Origin: Glandiceps talaboti
Taxonomy: Eukaryota; Hemichordata; Enteropneusta; Spengelidae
Reading direction: 5' to 3'
Length of the DNA: 15,000 bases
Assembly (NCBI RefSeq): GCF_964340395.1
Contig: NC_135560.1
Span: forward strand, 8,535,098-8,550,097
Shown here piece by piece: positions 1 through 7,642 of this stretch. The stretch's first letter is position 1. Each line of letters opens with the position of its first letter. The notes under the pieces were generated by a model. It was not told where the DNA came from, ran no database searches, and saw only the letters and a program-made list of their open reading frames with translations. A program made the translations under genes and the position numbers.

Positions 1-172
1 GAGATGTTATATCTAGCTGGTGGAACTTGGGATGTAGGCCTTCTCCTTCTAAATCTTTGACAGCTTTGTGCCCTCGCGCCTCATCCCTGGCAGTTAAGTA
101 GACATCACCATCAAACTGTTTACAAAGTGCCTTCACGATAGCAAATCCGATCCCTTTGTTACTGCCTGTTAC
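1..172 (-). CDS. CBR1: Gene A exon 2 (partial, left edge)
   Basis: The first 57 codons of exon 2, after an acceptor ending CTACAG at 173-178. It reads VTGSNKGIGFAIVKALCKQF and continues through the LTARD and HQLDITS elements. Compared base by base with gene B exon 2 (12573-12744), it differs at three positions, in Ile, Arg and Phe codons, all silent. The exon is cut at the window edge in a Ser codon. Confidence 0.92.
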
Positions 173-3100
173 CTGTAGTATATGCAAAAATCGTTAGCAA
201 ATATGACTACTGATTCAACTAGCCATGACCCATGCTAGTCAGTCATGATGACATTTGGTAAATACAAACGCTAGCACTGATTTGTCTAGCTGTGACGCTT
301 AATATAGTCCATCACAGTGACACTTCTGGGTAATAGAATCACATTATAGTCCTTTACAGTGTCTTTTATGATGACACATTGCGGCCACCGTAGAACATAT
401 TGTATATACATTTTGTCATCCAATCCTTACCATGGTTACCCATATATGTTGGTACTGTCTTGTTAACTGTTGTGTAAAGATTTAGAGTCAAATATTATAC
501 TCTCTCAGAAACTTGTAATCACAATTTAAATGGAATTAGGTGAAGGGGGTCACCATAATTTTAAATTAACGATAAAGGGATCCTGAAGTCTCACAGAGAC
601 ATTTGTTGTATTAGTGACAATATCAATATAAGTTACACCCCTGCCAGGAGAAATTCACCAATCCGTGTGTCATGTAAATCTCTACAGCACAAACAATCCG
701 TAAACAATGAGGTGGCATATTTGAAGGTCAACATATATGTCATTAATACTATTTATGAAATAGCTAATTTGTTCAAGTTACAGCTAAAATTCAAGCTAAT
801 GAGAATTGAACTACAGTAGTACAGAGACTTGATATGGCTGTCTGGCTTGACAAAGTTGTCTGCCAGAAAAGGCCAAGTCTCTACAAGTAGAGGTATTTTG
901 AAGGACATGGACAATGTATGCAGTGTACTGTATTTTCGCTGATACTGCTGGTCAGAACAATGTGGGTATATATACAGGTGACATAGGATTTATGTGCCCT
1001 TTGACCTGACATTGTTTCTCTTTGGACTATTCCTCACTTTATTATATTCCTTATACAAATACAAATACAAATACAAATACAAATACAAATACAAATACAA
1101 ATACAAATACAAATACAAATATTTCGCAAGTGTGTTTACCCAGGAACCACCAGGTGATGTCCCACACTTACCAACGAAACCTCTGCTCCATCATATGAAA
1201 GACCTAAATATTACAGCAGATATGGTATTTAAAACTCTTTCCAGAGAAGTCCTCAGGTCCAGATGGTATACATCCAAACTTCCTAAAAGAATTGGCAGAG
1301 TATTTCTGTGCCATTATCTAAAGTTTTCAATACTTCATTACTTGACATAGAACTACCAACTGTTTGGAAGCGAGGCAGAATCTTGGCAATCTACAAGAAG
1401 GGTAACAGGAAGTTGGCAAGTAACTACAGACCAATCAGTTTAACAAGTATAATATGTAAATATATGGAACAAATTATCACTGCGATCATATCATGGAATA
1501 CATGAAATCCAATAACTTCTTCAGCAGTAGGCAGTACGGTTTTATTAAAGGTAGATCCACAAAAATTCAGCTTATGAACGTGATTGAACACTGGACACAT
1601 GCAATAGGTGATGGATGTGTTGTCAATACAGTATTCATGGATTTCATGATGGCTTTTGACACTCTGCCACATAGACGATTAATTGGTAAACTGTCAACAT
1701 ATAATGTAAACAATCTAATGCTTGGCTGGATAAAAGCCTTTTTATCTGGGGGAAATCAACAAGTTGTGGTTAATGGAGAAAAATCAGACTGGCTTTCAGT
1801 AACCAGTGGTATCCCACAACGTAGTGTGCTAGGCCCAGTACTATTTGTGACATACATCAATGATTTGCCTGATACCGTGGATTCAGAGGTTTTTCTCTTT
1901 GCTGACGACACTAAGATCTTTAGAAGTATTAACAATGAGAATGATAACCAAGTATTACTACAAGACTTAGATAACCCCATGGACTGGTCAAATACATGGC
2001 TCCTCCGCTTCCATCCCGACAAATGTAAATCTATGACCCTAGGTAGTAACAAGAAAGATAGCTTTGCATATACCATAGAAGTGCACGGTCAAAGAAGAGA
2101 ACTCTCACAAACTAATGAGGAAAAAGACACAGGGGTAACCATCGACTCACAACTTGAATTTGACAAACATATCAATGAGAAGGTGAACAAAGCTAATAGC
2201 ATATTTGCACTTATACGACGTGCGTACATGTTTCTGGATACAGAGATGTTTTTACCATTGTATAAGTCACTAGTTAGAAGTCATTTAGACTATGTATGCC
2301 CAGTTTGGAGTCCTCATAAACAGAAACATATTGAAAGTATAGAGAATGTGCAGCGCAGGGCAACAAAGAAATTACCAGGTCTTAAAGATTTGACTTATCT
2401 AGAGAGATTGAAGCAACTAAAATTACCAACGCTGGCATATAGGAGAACACGGGGAGATATGATAGAAGTATACAAAATTCTTACTGACAAATATGATCCA
2501 GAAATCTCATCATTTTTAAAATTGAAATCAGACTGTATGTCATAAACCGGACTAAGAGGCCATAGTGAAGCAGCTGTTTCAACAACATGCAGGAGGAAGC
2601 ACTCTTTTTCATAACATGTCATCACCACTTGGAATAACCTATCAGTATTAGTCATCAATGCACCAACAGTTAACTCCTTCAAAAACTGCCTTGATAAAGA
2701 CTGGAAAAATCAAGAACTAGTGTACAATAATTGCAACTGGACTACAGAGAACAGTATTACAGAAAATGACAATGAGCTGACCATAGAGGCTGTTTAGCCA
2801 GCGGTCAGAAAAAAGACGTAAGGATAACATAAGGTAAGGTGACAGACTGAGATACACAAAATTAATGCAAACACTATGGAACACCTGTAGGATCAGCTAT
2901 CCCACTTCTATCATATTATCAGTGTATTTCCGATTTTCATACATTCACACGTAAATATTGCAATGGATCTGCAAATTATTCGCAATCGTTGTGCACTTTA
3001 TCACGGGACTCTATCCTGGTCTGAGCCAAGAGCAGGGGCCTAGAGTCAGAGCTCTGCCTAGACTTGAGAATGGCTGTCGCTACACTATTCCGCTATCCTA

Positions 3101-3880
3101 CCCTAATCTGACATTTTGAATCTCCACTCCGTTCTCTCTGGAAAATCAACAATTCGAAATGTCAATCAGGAAATAGTCATGATAGTGTACCGATACCCGT
3201 TCTCACCTCACTGTCCTAGTTCTCTATCATCTAGCAACTTCATGAGCGCCAGGCCTCTCACTAATACATATATCAGCATTAATATCCTGTACCCATAGCA
3301 CATATTGTTTATCTATCCTCTCTATTATGTTATTTCATGTTATGTCTGTTTCCATTATTCAAGTAATTTTCTATGTTCTCAGATCCACTTATGGTTTGTA
3401 GAGCAGTAGACACATATCAAGTCTGTTTAAATTCAATAGGAATGTGTGTGCAATCAATATATGACCCAAAAGTAATTCATGACCTTCAGACCCACCCATA
3501 GACATGTTAGTTGCATTGATTTTTGAACAAATTATACTTCATGAATATTATTTTTTCACTAATTATGCTAATTAAGAAACGTCATTTTTGACCATGTTCC
3601 ACCATACATTTTTTCTAGACTTTTGATATGTTATTCAGCATAAAATTCTGAGCAGGATGTACTAAAAATTATTTCTGTTGCAATTATGTCAAGGTTCGGC
3701 CTAAATTTCCGCTAGATTGACTGGACTAATATGGATTACAATCATTTCAGTCACGGCATGTGTAATGTATTACGTGTATTTCCAAGTGATTCAAGTTTAG
3801 CTCAGTCTCTGTGACCAAATGTAAAAGTCAATGACATCCCAAAAAGACTTACAACTTACCACAGCAACCCGCCTTTCCAT
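1..3880 (-). CDS. CBR1: Gene A: CBR1-like carbonyl reductase, 5' part (exons 1-2, cut by window edge)
   Basis: The second, downstream member of a tandem pair. Coding exon 1 is 3860-3880 and exon 2 runs from 172 off the left edge. Joined in phase 0 they read MERRVAV then VTGSNKGIG, the N-terminus expected of a CBR1-type reductase (human VALVTGGNKGIG). The visible 64 or so residues cover the NADPH-binding loop, the following helix, LTARD and FHQLDITS. Intron 1 is 3687 bp (173-3859) and contains a degraded LINE on the opposite strand. The gene lies about 3.6 kb downstream of the stop of gene B in the same orientation. Its exon 2 protein sequence equals that of gene B over the shared part. Whether the remaining exons are intact cannot be seen. 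Confidence 0.85.
173..889 (-). repeat. Duplicated intron-1 block, gene A copy
   Basis: Intron sequence that aligns collinearly with 12745-13485 next to gene B exon 2. Long stretches are almost unchanged, for example the region around 500-800, interrupted by small indels around 270-350, at 765-790 and an extra 30 or so bases in copy B near 13437-13470. Similarity stops near 889 here and 13485 there. With exon 2 it forms one duplicated unit of at least 0.9 kb. Confidence 0.9.
1053..1121. repeat. (ATACAA)n microsatellite
   Basis: About eleven near-perfect copies of a 6-bp unit. In one frame they translate to alternating Lys and Tyr, which creates a spurious open frame at 994-1350. The repeat abuts the 5' side of the LINE reverse transcriptase fragment, so it may mark the truncation point or an earlier element's tail. 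Confidence 0.95.
1122..2830 (+). mobile_element. Degenerate non-LTR retrotransposon (CR1/jockey-like LINE), reverse transcriptase part
   Basis: A 5'-truncated LINE inserted antisense in gene A intron 1. Reverse transcriptase hallmarks appear in order: an SSGPDG-type segment near 1235, NYRPISLTS near 1421, QYGFIKGRST near 1530, the motif A stretch FMDFMMAFD near 1634, a motif B segment SGIPQRSVLGP near 1805 (usually IPQGS), and the catalytic FADD at 1898-1909. The C-terminal part continues through RSHLDYVCPVWSP, and past the stop at 2545 in another frame the TTWNNL and FKNCLDKDW signatures typical of these elements follow up to about 2797. The coding region is broken by frameshifts near 1330, 1497 and 2540 and a stop near 2610; no endonuclease domain is visible. 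It cannot move on its own. I place it in the CR1/L2/jockey group by general look only. Confidence 0.88.
1493..2545 (+). pseudogene. Longest intact piece of the LINE reverse transcriptase (350 codons)
   Basis: The central part of the LINE polymerase, still open for 350 codons, containing motifs A, B and C and the thumb-like C-terminal region. The catalytic FADD is unchanged, but motif B has Arg in place of the usual Gly (IPQRS). The Met that opens this frame is internal to the ancestral protein. Upstream coding sequence is in other frames (1235-1500) and downstream coding sequence is frameshifted after 2545, so this is a relic and not a gene. Confidence 0.85.
2831..3859. other. Remainder of gene A intron 1
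   Basis: AT-rich intron sequence between the LINE remnant and exon 1. No coding signature, RNA gene or clear repeat was recognised; the open frame at 3116-3298 has no familiar motif. A more GC-rich patch at about 3000-3110 stands out mildly. The true 3' end of the LINE may lie somewhat inside this stretch. Confidence 0.6.
3860..3880 (-). CDS. CBR1: Gene A coding exon 1 with start codon
   Basis: A 21-nt coding exon encoding MERRVAV, ending GTG before a consensus donor GTAAGT (phase 0). The start is well set: A at -3 and G at +4 give a strong initiation context, and an in-frame TAA lies 18 bases upstream (3896-3898). The residues align with the extreme N-terminus of CBR1 directly before VTGxNKGIG. 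The exon is too short to find by coding potential; the call rests on the splice site, the start context and exact frame agreement with exon 2. Confidence 0.8.
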
Positions 3881-4000
3881 TGTCAGCTTTGCACGTTAAT
3901 TACACATAAAAAATGTTAAGTTATGGACTAATATACAGTGGAGAAGAAATTTGACAAATCACTGTCAATGTATGCATGACACACCCCGATTACGCCACCG
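3881..4000 (-). promoter_or_regulatory. Gene A 5' UTR and putative core promoter
   Basis: Sequence directly upstream of the gene A start codon. A TATAT-like motif lies at about 3930-3936, roughly 50 bases before the ATG. This is weak evidence in AT-rich DNA, and a non-coding first exon further upstream cannot be excluded. Confidence 0.3.
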
Positions 4001-4012
4001 ATTAGGCCTTCT

Positions 4013-4041
4013 TATAATAATAATAAAATAATAATAAAACA
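4013..4041. repeat. (TAA)n-type microsatellite
   Basis: A run of ATA/TAA units interrupted once, located upstream of gene A exon 1. Confidence 0.85.
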
Positions 4042-4376
4042 TTTATATCGCTGCCATATATCCACGACAGTGCTCATAGGCTACACTTTTGAAATAAATC
4101 GAAAGGTACTGCACGAAAAAGAAATATTACAAGTATGGGCCTATGGCTGAAAAAGATAAAAACTCAACAAAGTAGTGCAGAAATATTGTCTCAATAAAGG
4201 TAAAACGCTATTTAAAAAATTGGAATTAACAATAACAATGATTTAACCAGATTTGTACACCGGCGTGGGCGTTACTTGTCAAGCAACAGTGATTAATCGG
4301 GCGATCAGCCAATCAGGTGTCCGCAAACTTCCCGCTTCAAAATCCAGGGAGCTGAGAATATGAGAAATACCATCCG

Positions 4377-4458
4377 GGTAATGAAAAGTCCATACCCGGA
4401 GTATATTAGACAGACATGGTAATGAAAAGTCAACATCCGGAGTATATTAGACAGACAT
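4377..4458. repeat. 41-bp tandem duplication upstream of gene A
   Basis: Two adjacent copies, 4377-4417 and 4418-4458, beginning GGTAATGAAAAGTC and ending TAGACAGACAT, with a few differences in the middle. The first copy overlaps an 8-bp inverted repeat, TCCGGGTA at 4373-4380 and TACCCGGA at 4393-4400. The position, about 500 bp upstream of the start codon, would allow a role in the gene A promoter, but nothing proves one. Confidence 0.9.
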
Positions 4459-6026
4459 TGACTGTGTGTGCAATCCAACAGGAAGATGTTTGTAATTGTT
4501 ATCAACCAGAAAGAGCGTTTTATTGCGTATCGGAAACAGTTGCTCGTCAATTTCCCTGACTGAAATGGGTCATATTATTTTTTGTGGGAATGATACCACA
4601 TAATATTTAGTTTTTTTGTGTAAGGTAACTGTTGCAAGCCATTGCTGCATTTCAATAAAGAAATATGTATTTCATTTAAATACGATAATTATGCATGGAG
4701 AGTACAGAGAGTATCCAACTTCATTATTGTCATGCGTGTTGGCGATTTTGGCCCAAAACTCAACATATAATTTATACACTGAAAGTATATTTTTAGGACC
4801 AAACAAACTATTACGTTGCATTATATAAGCTTACACTCGAATGTTATGTTACAACATGACAAACTTTCACAGACACAGGCAAACTGATAAAAGAGTCGCG
4901 TGAACCACAGACAAGTACATGTATGTGCATGAACCTACATCAGAGGGGCCCGGTGTTGTTTTTGTATCAATGTTTGTCAGTTTGATAGTGAGAAGTAGAC
5001 TTTTTTTGTTCTGATCACAGGCGTTTCTATATAACTCCTGCAATGGTAGTATATGTACAAATATTGCTTTCTAATACAGAGTCAAAATCATTTAATTTGT
5101 ATGTATAACATACCAGATTTAAACTGAATGCCTTCCGTAAGGATTTATGCAAGAAATTTAGCTCTATATCTGTGATTCGTCAAGTCCCAATGAAAGTTAG
5201 TTGTCAAAAAAATTGTTCAGATGCCCGCCACTCCTCCTATTCTCAGCACAGGAAAGCTTGCTATCCTCGACTTCACTCGGCTTTCGTGATCCCCTACATA
5301 CCCGGGATATGGCATGTGTGTGTTGAACTTCCTTCTGTCCCACCACGAGTTTACACATTCTCAAGATTTTGTTGAGTGGCGCGCCCTCACTGTACACTAA
5401 TTACATTGAATTATATAGAGATCAATGTATAGGTCACTATTATTGATACATTGTCGCGAAATTTTCTTTGTAGGCTAGGCGAGGCTTGGTCTATTTTCCA
5501 TATTTTGACCACACACATTTGGGTATAAATTATAGATTATTACACTTGATAAATATGTGAGAGTGTATTTATATCCTGATATACAGAGCTAGATAAATGA
5601 TTATGTACAAGCCTTGCAACAGCGGTAGTTTGTTATCGAGAGAAATCGGAAAAGAACACGGTAAAAAGGAGACGGTTTGAGGTCAATATAATACTTCCTA
5701 AAATTATAATCGAAAATCTAAAAAGACACGATTTCTCTTTATTCATCTGCGCATCAGTATGTGAAATTTGAAAATGACAAGTCCATAGTTGACGAAATTG
5801 AAACGATGATAAATATTTCACCTGTTTGTGAACTCTGTGCTCATTGTAAACCTATTTTAAGGCCAAGAAAAAAAATGTTTTCTGGTGAGTTGAATCACTT
5901 GAATACCCTGCCTCGGTCTTCTTTTTTCTTGTGTTTGTGCAGCCAATGCAGAGTGCAGATCCAAGGGAAACACAAAATAGGGTTGCCACGAAACCCCTGA
6001 AAACAGAGTCTTTCTCAGTAGATAAA
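4459..6026. other. Intergenic stretch without recognised gene
   Basis: AT-rich DNA between the gene A upstream region and the repeat cluster. A more GC-rich patch at about 5220-5400 contains a GGCGCGCC site and open frames on both strands, but neither protein resembles a known family. The frames at 5761-6000 (plus) and 5857-6081 (minus) likewise show no motif I know. I see no RNA gene. A small unrecognised exon cannot be ruled out. Confidence 0.5.
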
Positions 6027-6147
6027 GTATAAAGTTGGCGTATAAAGTTGGCGTCAGATTCAGATTCGGATCTGAGGCCATCGGACGCTCAATATAACGT
6101 TCATAAGATAATGCTACCTGAATCTGAATCTGATGCCAACTTTATAC
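6027..6147. repeat. Inverted repeat (hairpin) of about 30-bp arms
   Basis: The arms at 6041-6069 and 6118-6146 are inverted copies matching at 27 of 29 positions, separated by 48 bases. The left end also carries a 13-bp tandem duplication, GTATAAAGTTGGC at 6027-6039 and 6040-6052. The arrangement looks like a very short MITE-type or foldback element; no target-site duplication was identified. Confidence 0.88.
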
Positions 6148-6158
6148 TCATTCGATCT

Positions 6159-6310
6159 ATTAATTACTCAAATTGGTCATTAATATTCATCGAATTATTA
6201 CCACAACCTAATCAGTTCTTGCCATTACCCTACGGAACGTGTCTATGAAATTTCTTTTGAATTGATGCAGCCGTTTTTTCAGAAATGGTGATACACACAC
6301 ACACACACGC
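6159..6310. repeat. SINE-like dispersed repeat, copy 1, ending in (AC)n
   Basis: About 130 bp that aligns with 6959-7085 in the same orientation. Shared blocks include TAATTAC.CAAATTG.TCATTA, AGTTCTT.CCATTACCC and TTTGAATTGA..CAGCC. Both copies end in AAATGGTGA followed by CA-rich microsatellite, here (AC)n. A short ACCTTCCTTACGGAAGGT hairpin follows at about 6342-6359. No pol III boxes were identified, so SINE is a working label. Confidence 0.75.
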
Positions 6311-6403
6311 TCAGACACACAGACTTCATCGGTATATTATAACCTTCCTTACGGAAGGTAATAATGGGAATGTTGATTAACTTTCAATATATGTAAATGT
6401 CAT

Positions 6404-6488
6404 GGGGAGGGTCATGTTTTACAAAATGGGACAAAGGGGAGGGTCACTTTAAACGAATGGAGAATGGGGGGAGGGTCATGTTTTTCTT
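6404..6488. repeat. 32-bp minisatellite
   Basis: GGGGAGGGTCA.TTT recurs at 6404, 6436 and 6468, an exact spacing of 32 bases, with GGGAGGGTC as the conserved core and AT-rich filler. G-rich on the plus strand. Confidence 0.85.
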
Positions 6489-6660
6489 AACAGACCATGT
6501 GTGAGTTCCTCTGCCCCCTCCTGTAAATACTAAAGGCTCCCTAAGAGCGAGTTTGCTGCCAAAACTCGTGCATTTATTTCTTAAAAAATAACATATTATC
6601 ACAACAATGCAAATGAGGAAAGTAAATGTTGTTACTCTGTTGCAATGTTGAGCAGTGTAC

Positions 6661-6770
6661 TAAGTAATAGATAGTCAAGTCGTTCAGGAGGGTTATGTGT
6701 CAATAAACGAGGGGGCGTAGACCCGAGTTTTTGTACATAACCCTACTGAACGAGTTGTCTATCTTACTTA
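6661..6770. repeat. Long hairpin-forming inverted repeat
   Basis: Arms at 6662-6698 and 6735-6769 are inverted copies with few mismatches and a 2-nt length difference, enclosing about 36 bases. Conserved arm blocks are GTTCAG.AGGGTTATGT on the left and its complement on the right. The element is about 110 bp and occupies the 3' flank of gene B. A foldback/MITE origin is likely; no flanking duplication is obvious. Confidence 0.88.
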
Positions 6771-6958
6771 TACTAGGCGTGATTGACTCAAATGGATTTT
6801 TCAAAATGTTGTGTAATTTCTTGCATGCGAATTGAGTGTTGAGCGTAATATAGGGCACACCCTTAAGAAAGAGTGGGTTATGGCTCCATATAACCAACCG
6901 AAATCAAGGCCTCTTGAATTTGAAGCTTGCATTCTTGACATATATCCTACCGAAAACC

Positions 6959-7124
6959 ACTAATTACACAAATTGCTCATTAGTGTCCATGGAATGTTTA
7001 CCAAAACTATTAAGTTCTTACCATTACCCCATGGAATACATCTTCAAAATTTTGTTTGAATTGAGCCAGCCATTTGGGAGAAAATGGTGACACAGACAGA
7101 CAGACAGACAGACACACACACACA
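6959..7124. repeat. SINE-like dispersed repeat, copy 2, ending in (CAGA)n/(CA)n
   Basis: Second copy of the repeat at 6159-6310, with the same order of conserved blocks. Its tail is GACA/CAGA units at about 7088-7112 followed by CA dinucleotides. Two diverged copies with microsatellite tails within 0.8 kb point to a dispersed family and not a local duplication, because the DNA between them is unrelated. Confidence 0.75.
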
Positions 7125-7141
7125 TTTGTATATACACACCT

Positions 7142-7477
7142 GCATACAGCAGAGAGTCATTCGTATAATGATAATTCAGCTGCATTTTCACCTTTAATTT
7201 ACTTTACTTTAAGTGTTACATATCTCTAAAGATGTTACATTTAGACAATTCAATAACTCCAACAAGAATACACACAGAGTAATGTTCACAAGTGTTTGTT
7301 CAAGGTAACTTTTTCTTCAACAATTTTCAGCCATTATCACAAATTGCAGACATATTTTTACACCATAGTGTTATTCATCCTTTAAAATGCCCCAGTTAAT
7401 AGCATTACATATTGCATCTGAGACATAATATCAATAATAATTACAAAACACAACACGTCATTATGATTTATTGTTAT
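7142..7477 (-). other. Gene B 3' UTR and downstream flank
   Basis: AT-rich sequence after the gene B stop. Candidate polyadenylation signals on the minus strand are AATAAA at 7467-7472, very near the stop, and ATTAAA at 7193-7198. No other feature was seen. Confidence 0.4.
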
Positions 7478-7642
7478 TTACTCTCTCCAAGGTGTTACTT
7501 TCTTTTCTGACAAAAATTCTCCGTTTGGTTGTCCAATGTTGGGTGCTAGTAATGCCAGTTCTACCGGTGTCTCTGCTCCTTCTTCGGGTGATTTTTCACC
7601 TTTGTTATTGCTCATGTCAGTCTTAACAAATCCAGGACAACA
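7478..7642 (-). CDS. CBR1: Gene B terminal exon 6 with stop codon
   Basis: A 55-codon terminal exon (54 residues plus TAA) after the acceptor CCTTCCAG. It begins CCPGFVKTDM, carries SPEEGAETPVELALL and ends GEFLSEKKVTPWRE, each matching the C-terminal third of CBR1 (human CCPGWVRTDM, SPEEGAETPVYLALL, SEKRVEQW). An AATAAA lies six bases after the stop (7467-7472 on the plus strand) and an ATTAAA about 280 bases downstream (7193-7198). The 3' end cannot be fixed from sequence alone. Confidence 0.92.
   Translation of the reverse strand, partial: CCPGFVKTDMSNNKGEKSPEEGAETPVELALLAPNIGQPNGEFLSEKKVTPWRE

Noticed and set aside
994-1350. Open frame with a long Lys-Tyr repeat
   Set aside because: The repeat is a translated ATACAA microsatellite, and the second half is an out-of-frame LINE remnant; not a real low-complexity protein.
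5197-5397. Potential exon in the GC-richer patch (open on both strands)
   Set aside because: No recognisable protein similarity and no convincing splice pair or start context; left as unannotated.
7467-7472. AATAAA as the gene B polyadenylation signal
   Set aside because: It begins six bases after the stop codon, which would leave an unusually short 3' UTR; kept only as one candidate.
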